Below are positions 18,473 to 27,020 of a stretch of DNA of 64,000 nt, piece by piece. A model generated the notes under the pieces. The model saw nothing but the letters and a program-made list of their open reading frames with translations, was not told where the DNA came from and did no database searches. The DNA comes from Verrucomicrobiales bacterium (GTDB lineage: Bacteria; Verrucomicrobiota; Verrucomicrobiia; Limisphaerales; J093), in assembly GCA_024233215.1 (NCBI GenBank), contig JACKPW010000020.1, forward strand, positions 59,551 to 123,550. The letters are read 5' to 3'. The translations under genes were made by a program, and so were the position numbers. How positions within the stretch are numbered: position 1 is the stretch's first letter; the number at the start of each line of letters is the position of its first letter.

Positions 18473-18699
18473 AGATCTGCAATTTTAGCAACACAACTGC
18501 TTGACTTCAGTCAGTCTGAAGGCTAAAGGAAGCGCGCCTTTGAGCCAGATAATGACTTCAAGTCGTCTTCAGTGTGGGCTCGGGCACGCTTCGCGGAACC
18601 AAGGCGTTCCTGCAAGCTTCCTGGCCGCAAGAGTTGCGGCGCTTTCTCCTCCAAGTCCGGCTGGCTGAGATTGAAAGACAGCCGGATTGGAAACAGTTG

Positions 18700-20181
18700 A
18701 TGTATCAGAAACAGAGTTCCGCCGTTCGCGGCGGACGCGGCGCGCGTTCGCGTCACAACCCCTCACGTCGTTCCGCCTCCGGGCTTCCGCCCTGGGCTCG
18801 CAGTGACCATCCCGCCACGTCCGCGCGCCCTGCTGGGTTTGATCGGCGCCCACGGCCTGAAGCCCGGCCGCAACCGCCAGTGGAACCCCGGCTGCAGTCG
18901 CCCGCTCCCCGGGCGGAGGTGGCAGCGCCGCCGACCAATCGCCCGCCGGACGGCGAGGGCAATGCCTTTCGCATGCTCCTGCCCGCCATCCAACGCGCGG
19001 TGGCGGATGCGGGCTACACCGTGCCCACGCCGGTGCAGAAGCAGTGCATTCCGCATGTGCTGGCCGGACGCGATCTGCTGGGAAGCGCCCAGACAGGGAC
19101 CGGCAAGACCGCGGCGTTCACTTTGCCGTTGCTGCAGTATCTGGTGGAAAATCCTCGTCGTACGGCGCGACGCCAGCCCCGGGTGTTGATCCTGGCTCCC
19201 ACCCGCGAGCTTGCCGCCCAGATCGGCCAGAGCATTCAGGAATACGGTCGCCATCTGAGAGTGTGGCACTTCGTGATTTTCGGTGGGGTGGGCCAGCGTC
19301 CCCAGGAGGTTGCCCTCAACCGCGGCGTGGATATTCTGGTCGCGACCCCGGGCCGTCTGCTGGACCTCATGAACCAGGGATTCGTGGATTTGCGCGGCGT
19401 CGAGGCGTTCGTGCTCGACGAGGCGGATCGGATGCTCGACATGGGCTTTCTGCCCGATGTCCGTCGCGTGATCGCAGCGTTGCCCCAACAGCGTCAGACG
19501 CTGTTCTTCTCAGCCACGCTGCCGCCGGAAGTCATGTCGCTGGCGCAGACCCTGGTCAGCAACCCCGTGCGCGTCAGCATCACGCCGCAGCAGCCGGCGG
19601 TGGAACGGATCGAGCAACGGGTGATGTTCGTCGAGCGCGGCCAGAAGGATGCCCTGCTCAAAACCCTGCTCACGGATGGGGCGCTGGCAAAGGTCATCGT
19701 CTTCACCCAGATGAAGCACGCCGCCAACCGGTTGGCGGAGAAGCTGGCCGCGGTGGGGATCCCGGCCACGGCGATCCATGGCAACAAGAGCCAGACCGCC
19801 CGGACGAAGGCGCTCGAACAGTTCCGTCACGGCCGAATGCGGGTGCTGGTGGCCACCGACATCGCCGCACGCGGCATCGATGTCGATGGCATCACCCACG
19901 TGATCAACTACGACCTGCCGCGGGAGCCGGAGACGTATGTGCATCGGATTGGACGCACCGCCCGGGCGGGTGCTGACGGCAATGCGGTTTCCTTCTGTGC
20001 CCCGCACGAGGGCGGGCAGTTGCGCGACATCCAGCGGTTGATTCGCCGCGAGGTACCGGTGGATCGTGAGCACGCGTTTCACTCGGAGGCCGCGCTCGAA
20101 TCAGGGCAGGAGCGCCGACGCCCGGCTGCCCGTCCGGCCCGTCCGGCGCCTCGTGCGCGCTTCAGCAGACGGCGCTGGTAA
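18700..20181 (+). CDS. rhlE: DEAD-box ATP-dependent RNA helicase, RhlE-like
   Basis: A 493-residue cytoplasmic RNA helicase. Motifs in order: Q motif (GYTVPTPVQKQCIPHVLAG), I (AQTGTGKTAAF), Ia (PTRELAAQ), Ib (ATPGRLLDL), II (DEAD in LDEADRMLDMGF), III (SAT), IV (VIFTQMK), V (ATDIAARGIDVDG) and VI (HRIGRTARAG). A basic, proline-rich extension of about 80 residues precedes the core and an arginine-rich tail (RRRPAARPARPAPRARFSRR) follows; both are usual for RNA contact in RhlE. ATG at 18700 is the first codon giving helicase-like sequence. A role in ribosome assembly or RNA turnover is expected from the family. Confidence 0.95.
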   Translation: MYQKQSSAVRGGRGARSRHNPSRRSASGLPPWARSDHPATSARPAGFDRRPRPEARPQPPVEPRLQSPAPRAEVAAPPTNRPPDGEGNAFRMLLPAIQRAVADAGYTVPTPVQKQCIPHVLAGRDLLGSAQTGTGKTAAFTLPLLQYLVENPRRTARRQPRVLILAPTRELAAQIGQSIQEYGRHLRVWHFVIFGGVGQRPQEVALNRGVDILVATPGRLLDLMNQGFVDLRGVEAFVLDEADRMLDMGFLPDVRRVIAALPQQRQTLFFSATLPPEVMSLAQTLVSNPVRVSITPQQPAVERIEQRVMFVERGQKDALLKTLLTDGALAKVIVFTQMKHAANRLAEKLAAVGIPATAIHGNKSQTARTKALEQFRHGRMRVLVATDIAARGIDVDGITHVINYDLPREPETYVHRIGRTARAGADGNAVSFCAPHEGGQLRDIQRLIRREVPVDREHAFHSEAALESGQERRRPAARPARPAPRARFSRRRW

Positions 20182-20287
20182 CGCGGACCGCAAGGCGTGC
20201 CGGGATTGCGCCCGGGGGAGGTCGGTGTGCGGCCTTCCCTGGGTCCTGCCCGCCCAGCGAACGTCTGGGCCGGACAACCAACTTCGT

Positions 20288-20312
20288 GTTGCAGGTGCAA
20301 CAAGAAGTTGCA
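20288..20312 (+). promoter_or_regulatory. Tripartite operator-like site GTTGCA-N2-TGCAAC-N5-GTTGCA
   Basis: A palindrome, GTTGCA-GG-TGCAAC (20288-20301), is followed after five bases by a third half-site GTTGCA (20307-20312), so the second and third half-sites also form an inverted pair. A near-identical arrangement in the same orientation occurs at 52632-52658 before the polymerase fusion gene. The loop of two bases makes an RNA hairpin unlikely, so a protein-binding DNA site is inferred. It lies about 130 bases before the PSD1 gene and 107 after the helicase gene. Confidence 0.5.
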
Positions 20313-20440
20313 GTTCGCTGCGCCCCTCCCCGGCGGATTCCCCTGGCGGAACCAGCGCTCGTTTCGGAGGGCGCGGGCTTTTTTCGCGTGCCCCGGCCGC
20401 GGGTTGCGGCTAGGTTTTATCTCCATTAGACCAAACGGTG

Positions 20441-23400
20441 ATGCGCTTTAATGGAAATGATCAAGTAAACCAGGCGTCCGAGCCAGCCTCGCGCCGCGTA
20501 GGGGGCGTCCCGAAATCAAGCTGTCAGCGGGCCTCCTCCCCTCTGTGGTCGCTGTTCGGGGGGGCGCTGCTGGTTGCGTCGGGCGTCGTGCCGGCGAACG
20601 CCGGGGAGCCGGTGGATTTCAATTTTCAGGTCCGACCGCTTCTGTCGGATCGTTGTTACGCGTGTCACGGACCGGATTCCCGGGCGCGCAAGGCGAAGCT
20701 CCGGTTGGACACGCGCGAGGGTTTGTTTCAGGTCTTCGGCGACGGGACGGCGGTGGTGAAGCCCGGCGATCCGGCACACAGCGAATTGGTGCGTCGCATC
20801 CTTACCGATGACCCGGACGACCTGATGCCCCCGGTGAACTCCCATCGGCGGTTGGATGCGGCGGAAAAGGTTTTGTTGAAACGGTGGGTCGAGTCGGGCG
20901 CGGGGTATCAGCAGCACTGGGCATTCGTTCCGGTGAAGCCGGTGCCGGTTCCTTCGGTGGAGGGGGGGTGCTCGAATCCCATCGATGCGTTTGTGCGCGC
21001 CCGGTTGTCGGAGCACGACCTGCAGCCGGCGCCGGATGCGGCTCGCAGCAGGCTGTTGCGTCGGCTGGCGCTGGACCTGACCGGGCTCCCGCCGACGCCC
21101 GAGGAACAGGAGGCCTTCCTGGTCGATGACTCCCCTGACGCTTACGAGCACGTGGTGGACCGTTATCTGGCTTCGCCGGCGTATGGCGAACGCATGGCGA
21201 TGGACTGGCTGGATCTGGCCCGGTACGCCGACACCTACGGCTATCAGAACGACGTGACCCGCGATGTTTCTTCGTGGCGGGACTGGGTGATCCGCGCGTT
21301 CAACGAGAATCTGCCCTACGACCGGTTCTTGATGTGGCAGATCGCCGGCGATCTTCTGCCGCAGGCCAGCACGGACCAGCGCCTGGCAACGGCCTTCAAC
21401 CGGTTGCACCGGCAAACCAACGAGGGCGGCAGCATCGAGGAGGAGTTCCGCACAGCCTATGTGGACGACCGGGTGGACACGTTCGGAACGGCGATGTTGG
21501 GAATGACCGTGGGTTGTGCGAAATGTCACGACCACAAGTACGACCCGATCACGCAGCGCGACTACTACTCGCTGTTCGCGTTCTTCAACAACATCGACGA
21601 GTCGGGGCTGTATTCGCACTTCACGCATGCCACCCCCACGCCCACGTTGCTGCTCTGGCCGGACGACAAGCGGGCGGAGCACGACCGGTTGAAGCGACAG
21701 ATCGCCGCTGCCGAGAGCGATCTCGACCGGATTGCACGGGCCGGCGAACCCTCGTTCGAGGCCTGGAGGTTGGCGCCCCCAGACACCAGGGTCCCGGAAC
21801 CGATCGCCTGGTTCCCGTTCGACGCCGTGATCGACGACACCACCGGCGACGCGGTGACAACGAACCGGGTGGCGAAGCTGGTCGACGGTCCGGAACGGGT
21901 CGCCGGCAGGTTCGGTGGCGCGCTGGAATTCAGCGGCGACAATTCGGTGGTCTGCGATTCCGTGCGGGAGTTCCGTCGGACCGATGCGTTTTCCTTCGAT
22001 CTGTGGCTCCAGCCGGGCGTAATCCAGGATCGCGCGGTGGTGTTGCATCAATCGCGGGCCTGGACCGACTCGGGCAGTCGCGGATTTGAACTTCGCTTGG
22101 ACGGGGGACGCCCCTCCTTCTCGCTCATCCACTTCTGGCCCGGAAACGCGCTGGGGGTGGAGGCGACGAACCGCCTGCCGTTGAAGGAGTGGTCGCGCCT
22201 GACGATTACCTACGATGGTTCGAGCCGGGCCGCCGGCGTCCGATTGTTCGTGAATGGTGTCCGTCAGGAAACCCGGATCCTGCGCGACAACCTGCGCAAG
22301 GACATCGTTCACCGCAGCGCATGGGGCGACTCCGACGTCGGCAACATCCATCTCACCCTGGCGGGACGATTTCGGGACGAAGGATTCAAGCAGGGGTGCA
22401 TCGATGAGTTGAAGGTGTTCGATCACGAACTGACGGCGGCGGAGGTGGCCGTACTGGGCGGAGGCCAACCGTCGTCGGAGCCAACCTGGCGCGAACATTA
22501 CTTCGCCCGCGTGGATCCGGAATGGCAGGCCGCGAGAGCAAGGTTGACGACGCTGCGGACCCGGGAAGCCGCGATGACCGACGATATTCCCGAGATCATG
22601 GTGATGGAGGAGATGGCGGAGCCGCGGCCGGCGTTCGTGCTGAAGCGGGGGGCCTACGATGCGCCGGGGGATCCGGTGTCGCCCAATACACCCGAGGCGC
22701 TCCTGCCGTTTCCCCCCAGCGAGCCGCGCAACCGCCTTGGCCTGGCGCGCTGGCTGGTGAATCCGCAGAACCCCCTGACTGCGCGGGTGGCGGTCAACCG
22801 GATCTGGAGCATGCACTTCGGCCGCGGAATCGTGGCGACCCCGGAGGACTTCGGCAGCCAGGGCCGGCTGCCCACTCATCCGAAGCTGCTCGACTGGCTG
22901 GCCGGCTGGTTCATGGAGCATGACTGGGACGTGAAGGCCCTGCACCGGCTGATTGTGACCTCGGCCACCTACCGCCAGGACTCCGATGTGCCGGCGGCAG
23001 GGGCGGAAGGCGATCCCGAAAACCAATGGCTGGCACGCGGTCCCAGGCACCAACTGCTGGCGGAGGTCGTTCGTGACAGTGCCCTGGCGGGGAGCGGCCT
23101 GTTGTGTCGCAAGATCGGGGGGGGCAGCGTGAAACCGGTCCAGCCGGAAGGGCTCTGGCGGGACGCGGGCGTGCCGGGAAGCTATACGCCTGACACAGGC
23201 GAGAATCTCCACCGTCGCAGCCTCTACACGTTTTGGCGACGCACCGCCCCGCCGCCGAACATGCTGACCTTCGACGCCACCAGTCGCGAGGTTTGCACCG
23301 CGCGGCGCGAGGTCACGGTGACGCCGTTGCAGGCGTTGGTGGTGTTGAACGATCCGCAGTTCGTGGAGGCGGCGCGCGTGCTGGCGGCACGGTTGGTCAG

Positions 23401-23668
23401 GGAGAAGCCGGATCAGCCCCTGGCCCGGATTCCGGAGGTGTGGCGGGCGTTGCTCGCGCGATTGCCGGACGACCGGGAGACGGTGCTGAGCCGACGGATC
23501 TACGAGGAGCAGTTACGGCTGTTTGAGGAGCATCCGGAGGGTGCCAGGGAGTTTCTGGGGATCGGGGCCGCACCGCCCGACGCGGATTTGTCGGCGGTGG
23601 ATGTGGCGGCCACGACCATGCTGGTCAGTGCCGTGATGAACCTGGATGAGTTCGTGGTTTCGCGCTGA
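20441..23668 (+). CDS. PSD1-type protein: cytochrome c, DUF1549, LamG-like, DUF1553
   Basis: A 1075-residue exported protein typical of Planctomycetota/Verrucomicrobiota. After a signal-like segment (LFGGALLVASGVVPANA) comes a cytochrome c-like domain with the heme motif CYACHG and DLMPP as the distal ligand region. DUF1549 follows (about residues 170-370: DLTGLPPTPEEQEAF, YADTYGYQNDVTRDVSSWRD), with a second CxxCH (CAKCH) near 355. A concanavalin/LamG-like domain is inserted at about 455-680. DUF1553 ends the protein (LARWLVNPQNPLTARVAVNR, then FGRGIVATPEDFGSQGRLP). The DUF1501 gene starts about 15 bases later, so they form an operon. The substrate is unknown; carbohydrate oxidation is often proposed for this pair. 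Confidence 0.92.
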   Translation: MRFNGNDQVNQASEPASRRVGGVPKSSCQRASSPLWSLFGGALLVASGVVPANAGEPVDFNFQVRPLLSDRCYACHGPDSRARKAKLRLDTREGLFQVFGDGTAVVKPGDPAHSELVRRILTDDPDDLMPPVNSHRRLDAAEKVLLKRWVESGAGYQQHWAFVPVKPVPVPSVEGGCSNPIDAFVRARLSEHDLQPAPDAARSRLLRRLALDLTGLPPTPEEQEAFLVDDSPDAYEHVVDRYLASPAYGERMAMDWLDLARYADTYGYQNDVTRDVSSWRDWVIRAFNENLPYDRFLMWQIAGDLLPQASTDQRLATAFNRLHRQTNEGGSIEEEFRTAYVDDRVDTFGTAMLGMTVGCAKCHDHKYDPITQRDYYSLFAFFNNIDESGLYSHFTHATPTPTLLLWPDDKRAEHDRLKRQIAAAESDLDRIARAGEPSFEAWRLAPPDTRVPEPIAWFPFDAVIDDTTGDAVTTNRVAKLVDGPERVAGRFGGALEFSGDNSVVCDSVREFRRTDAFSFDLWLQPGVIQDRAVVLHQSRAWTDSGSRGFELRLDGGRPSFSLIHFWPGNALGVEATNRLPLKEWSRLTITYDGSSRAAGVRLFVNGVRQETRILRDNLRKDIVHRSAWGDSDVGNIHLTLAGRFRDEGFKQGCIDELKVFDHELTAAEVAVLGGGQPSSEPTWREHYFARVDPEWQAARARLTTLRTREAAMTDDIPEIMVMEEMAEPRPAFVLKRGAYDAPGDPVSPNTPEALLPFPPSEPRNRLGLARWLVNPQNPLTARVAVNRIWSMHFGRGIVATPEDFGSQGRLPTHPKLLDWLAGWFMEHDWDVKALHRLIVTSATYRQDSDVPAAGAEGDPENQWLARGPRHQLLAEVVRDSALAGSGLLCRKIGGGSVKPVQPEGLWRDAGVPGSYTPDTGENLHRRSLYTFWRRTAPPPNMLTFDATSREVCTARREVTVTPLQALVVLNDPQFVEAARVLAARLVREKPDQPLARIPEVWRALLARLPDDRETVLSRRIYEEQLRLFEEHPEGAREFLGIGAAPPDADLSAVDVAATTMLVSAVMNLDEFVVSR

Positions 23669-23683
23669 CAGAGGATGCACAGG

Positions 23684-25156
23684 ATGAACAGGACGGAAGC
23701 GATTTGCACCGGGCCACTGCCGGCCGCGGGGTTGTCCCGGCGGATGTTCCTGAACCGGTTCGGGCTGGGGCTGGGCGGGATTGCGCTGAGCGGGATGCTG
23801 GGTCCCGCCCCGGCTTTGGCGGGCACACCGCCGGGCGCCGATTTGGGGATTCTCGGAGGCCGGCTGCATCACCCTGCGCGGGCAAAGCGGGTGATCTACC
23901 TGTTCATGGCGGGGGGGCCGTCGCAGCTTGAGACCTTTGACTACAAGCCCTTGCTCAATGAGCGTCAGGGACAGGAGTTGCCGGAGTCGGTGCGGATGGG
24001 CCAGCGCCTGACCGGCATGTCCGGCAACCAGGCGTCGCTGCCGCTGGCCGGTTCCGCCTTCAAGTTCAATCAGCACGGCGCCAACGGCACATGGGTTTCC
24101 GAATTGCTGCCGCATACGGCAAAGGTGGTCGACGACCTGTGCCTGGTCCGTTCGATGTACACCGAGGCCATCAACCACGATCCCGCCATCACGTTTCTCC
24201 AGACCGGTGCGCAGATTTCGGGGCGTCCGAGCATCGGTGCCTGGGTGCATTACGGGTTGGGGAGCGACAATGAGGATCTGCCCGCCTTTGTGGTGCTGGT
24301 GACCCCGGGCAAGGTGGATCAGCCCCTGTACTCTCGGCTTTGGGGGAGCGGGTTCCTGCCGTCTCGGCATCAAGGAGTGCAGTTTCGCTCCGGCACCAAT
24401 CCCGTCCTTTACTTGAACAATCCTCCCGGGGTGACGCCCGCGAGCAGGCGGCAGTTGCTGGATCGCATCCGTGAACTGAACGAGCACGCGGCTGCCCGGA
24501 CCGGCGACAGCGGCATCGATGCCCGGATCGCCCAATACGAAATGGCGTACCGGATGCAGACGAGCGTGCCCGGCGTGATGGATTTGAGCGGTGAACCGGA
24601 GAGCACGTTCGAGCACTACGGCCCCGATTCCAGAAAGCCCGGCACATTTGCGTCGAACTGCCTCCTGGCCCGGCGTCTGGCCGAGCGGGGTGTGAAGTTC
24701 ATCCAGCTCTACCACCAGGGGTGGGATCATCACGGCAGCCTCCCCAATGGCATGAAGGTCCAATGCCGCGAAACCGATCAACCGGCCGCCGCCCTCGTCA
24801 GCGACCTCAAACAGCGGGGGTTGCTCGAAGATACCCTGGTGATCTGGGGCGGCGAGTTCGGACGCACGAACTATTCCCAGGGCAAGTTGCAGCCGGACAA
24901 CTACGGTCGCGATCATCATCCCCGTTGCTTCACGGCCTGGATGGCCGGCGGCGGGGTCAGGGCGGGCTGCGTCCACGGAAGCACCGACGAGTTCGGCTAC
25001 AATGTCGTGGACGGCGGCGTGCACGTGCATGACTTCCACGCCACCCTGCTGCATCTGCTGGGCGTCGATCACGAGCGTCTCACCTACTTCTTTCAGGGCC
25101 GATACTTCCGGTTGACCGACGTGCACGGCCGCGTGGTGAAGGCCCTGGTTGCGTGA
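23684..25156 (+). CDS. DUF1501 family protein with Tat-like signal
   Basis: A 490-residue secreted protein, normally the partner of PSD1-type proteins. The N-terminus has LSRRMFLNRFGLGLGGIALS, a twin-arginine SRRxFL signal. The sulfatase/alkaline-phosphatase-like DUF1501 fold is seen in IYLFMAGGPSQLETFDYKP, NHDPAITFLQTG, FIQLYHQGWDHHG and WGGEFGRTNYSQG. ATG at 23684 has a purine-rich AGAGG nine bases upstream; the ATG at 23675 sits too close to it. The start region overlaps a GATGCACAGGATGAACAGGA sequence that looks like a known intergenic repeat type. Translation is probably coupled with the PSD1 gene. The biochemical role is not established. Confidence 0.9.
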   Translation: MNRTEAICTGPLPAAGLSRRMFLNRFGLGLGGIALSGMLGPAPALAGTPPGADLGILGGRLHHPARAKRVIYLFMAGGPSQLETFDYKPLLNERQGQELPESVRMGQRLTGMSGNQASLPLAGSAFKFNQHGANGTWVSELLPHTAKVVDDLCLVRSMYTEAINHDPAITFLQTGAQISGRPSIGAWVHYGLGSDNEDLPAFVVLVTPGKVDQPLYSRLWGSGFLPSRHQGVQFRSGTNPVLYLNNPPGVTPASRRQLLDRIRELNEHAAARTGDSGIDARIAQYEMAYRMQTSVPGVMDLSGEPESTFEHYGPDSRKPGTFASNCLLARRLAERGVKFIQLYHQGWDHHGSLPNGMKVQCRETDQPAAALVSDLKQRGLLEDTLVIWGGEFGRTNYSQGKLQPDNYGRDHHPRCFTAWMAGGGVRAGCVHGSTDEFGYNVVDGGVHVHDFHATLLHLLGVDHERLTYFFQGRYFRLTDVHGRVVKALVA

Positions 25157-25327
25157 TCCGCCATCCGTGAGGTTCCCGCCGACCCGGTTCTCGGGGGGTA
25201 GTCCCGTCGGATGGCGGCGGGCTTGCGCGGGGATTCTCCATGACGTCAGAATCCCGCTCGGTCGCCGGTGGTATAACCATGTCCGGATGTTTCGGTGGAA
25301 CAGTTTGCGCTCGAACCAGCCAATCCT

Positions 25328-26464
25328 ATGAACTTCGATCCTGCCACGGTCCCGAGCCCGTGTTATCTCGTCGATGAAGCCCGGCTGCGCCGGAACCTGG
25401 CGGTCATCCGGTCGGTGATCGATCGCACCGGCTGCAAGATCCTGCTCGCGCTCAAGGGATTTGCCATGTGGCGGACGTTCCCGGTGGTTCGGGAATACCT
25501 CCACGGCGTCACCGCCAGCGCAGTGAACGAAGCCCGGCTCGGCCGCGAGGAGTTCGGTGCCGAGGTGCACGCCTACGCGCCCGCCTACAGCGAACAGGAC
25601 ATCACCGAACTCCTGCCACTCGTGGACCACCTGGTGTTCAACTCGGTCGGCCAGTTCCATCGGTATCGCGACCGTGTCCGCGCGGCCGGGAGATCCATCT
25701 CCATGGGGCTGCGGGTCAATCCGGAATACTCCGAGGTCGCGGTGGAACTTTACAATCCCTGCCGGAAACGGTCGCGCCTCGGGGTTCGGCTGGCGGAGTT
25801 GGAGGGGCAGGACCTCGATGGCCTGGACGGTCTCCACTTCCACACCCTGTGCGAGCAGAACTCCGATACGCTCGAGCGCACCCTCGGCGTCGTGGTGGAC
25901 AAGTTCAGCCGGTTCTTTCCCCGGTTGAAGTGGGTGAACTTCGGTGGCGGTCATCACATCAGCCGACCCGACTACGATGTCGATCGGCTTTGCCGCACGA
26001 TTGACGCCTTCAAACAGCGCTTTCCGCTGGAGGTCTACCTGGAACCCGGCGAGGCGATTGCGCTGAATTCGGGCGTCCTGGTCGCCAGCGTCCTCGACCT
26101 TGTGGAGAACGAGGTTCCGATCGCCATCCTCGACACGTCGGCCACGGCCCACATGCCTGACGTGCTGGAAATGCCCTATCGACCGGAAATCGTCGGAGCG
26201 GGGAAGCCGGGCGAGAAACCGCACACGTATCTCCTGGGCGGCCTCACCTGCCTGGCCGGGGACGATATCGGGCAGTACTCGTTCGATCAGCCATTGCAGA
26301 TCGGGGATCGCCTGGTGTTCCTCGACATGGCTCACTACACGATGGTGAAGAACAGCACATTCAACGGTGTCCGCCTGCCGGCCATCGCCTTCCGCCGGGC
26401 CGACGGGGAGATCGAGGTGGTCCGGGAATTCGGCTACGAGGATTTCCGGAACCGGTTGTCCTGA
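25328..26464 (+). CDS. nspC: Carboxynorspermidine decarboxylase
   Basis: A 378-residue PLP-dependent fold III (alanine-racemase-like) decarboxylase producing norspermidine or spermidine in the alternative polyamine pathway. It starts with TVPSPCYLVDEARLRRNL. The PLP lysine is in KILLALKGFAMW. The family motifs SMGLRVNPEYSEV, LHFHTLCEQNSDTLE, WVNFGGGHHI, YLEPGEAIAL, DTSATAHMPDVLEMP and LGGLTCLAGD are all present and match NspC closely. ATG at 25328 is chosen over one at 25295 from this N-terminus. The usual partner carboxynorspermidine dehydrogenase is not adjacent. Length is normal. Confidence 0.93.
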   Translation: MNFDPATVPSPCYLVDEARLRRNLAVIRSVIDRTGCKILLALKGFAMWRTFPVVREYLHGVTASAVNEARLGREEFGAEVHAYAPAYSEQDITELLPLVDHLVFNSVGQFHRYRDRVRAAGRSISMGLRVNPEYSEVAVELYNPCRKRSRLGVRLAELEGQDLDGLDGLHFHTLCEQNSDTLERTLGVVVDKFSRFFPRLKWVNFGGGHHISRPDYDVDRLCRTIDAFKQRFPLEVYLEPGEAIALNSGVLVASVLDLVENEVPIAILDTSATAHMPDVLEMPYRPEIVGAGKPGEKPHTYLLGGLTCLAGDDIGQYSFDQPLQIGDRLVFLDMAHYTMVKNSTFNGVRLPAIAFRRADGEIEVVREFGYEDFRNRLS

Positions 26465-26545
26465 ACGAACCGGGAGCGCGGACAGCCACCATGTCCGCGA
26501 GTGTGAGGACCGGGTTGTCACTAAGCCGTGTCTTTTCAGAGCCCA

Positions 26546-26694
26546 CAGAAGGAAACGAAGGAAACGAAGGCGAGGCGAGGGCAAGAACACAGCTATGGGC
26601 GGTCAAGAAGTGGTCATCATTCAGTGGAATGGCGGTGCGTCCGATCATGGACCGCCGAGGGCCTGCCTCTCTTCGTTTCCTTCGTTTCCTTCTG
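26546..26694. repeat. Perfect 24-bp inverted-repeat pair (family 'GGAAACGAA')
   Basis: The left arm 26546-26569 and right arm 26671-26694 are exact reverse complements over 24 bases. Each arm contains two tandem GGAAACGAA units. About 100 bp lies between them. The total size and organisation match the elements at 6462-6608 and 7437-7631, although the arm sequence differs. No coding capacity. Confidence 0.85.
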
Positions 26695-26855
26695 TCAGAA
26701 GTTGAATTGTTACGGCAAGTGTGTTCGCATCGATTGAGAGTGCCGATGAGACCAGAAGCAGTGAACCCGGCGAAGGCGCTCCAGCAGATCCTCGCCTCCG
26801 ACCCGGAGATTCGAGAGGTGGTATGGACCGAGCCACGATGACCTCCCCTGAAAAG

Positions 26856-26953
26856 ATCTGCTGTATCGCCGAATTCAATTCGGCAGACCGTCCGAACCTT
26901 CGAGCGCGTGTGGATAGGGAAATCCGCGCTACGATCTTGCCAATGGCCCTGGC
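26856..26953. repeat. Copy B of the ~97-bp palindromic intergenic repeat
   Basis: It aligns end to end with 18375-18472. Here the palindrome GCCGAATTCAATTCGGC (26868-26884) is perfect. The copy ends about 68 bases before the epimerase gene, so it probably lies within or near that gene's promoter region. Confidence 0.78.
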
Positions 26954-27020
26954 TGGGGCACTGCCTCCCCACGAAAAGGGCGTGCTTTGCCCGATTGGGG
27001 CGGCTTAGACTGGGCGCCCG

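Larger units (their letters stand above)
26465..27020. other. Intergenic region occupied by two repeat families
   Basis: This 556-base gap holds the inverted repeat at 26546-26694 and the palindromic repeat at 26856-26953. Between them a short frame (about 26745-26841) encodes MRPEAVNPAKALQQILASDP then EIREVVWTEPR and a stop; it could be a tiny gene or a relic, but there is no family evidence. The remaining sequence shows nothing I can support. Confidence 0.5.

Noticed and set aside
20516..23212. 898-residue minus-strand frame opposite the PSD1 gene
   Set aside because: Same antisense effect; no recognisable domain and no plausible start region.
23513..26590. 1025-residue minus-strand frame opposite DUF1501 and nspC
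   Set aside because: Antisense shadow of two well-supported genes with no family features.
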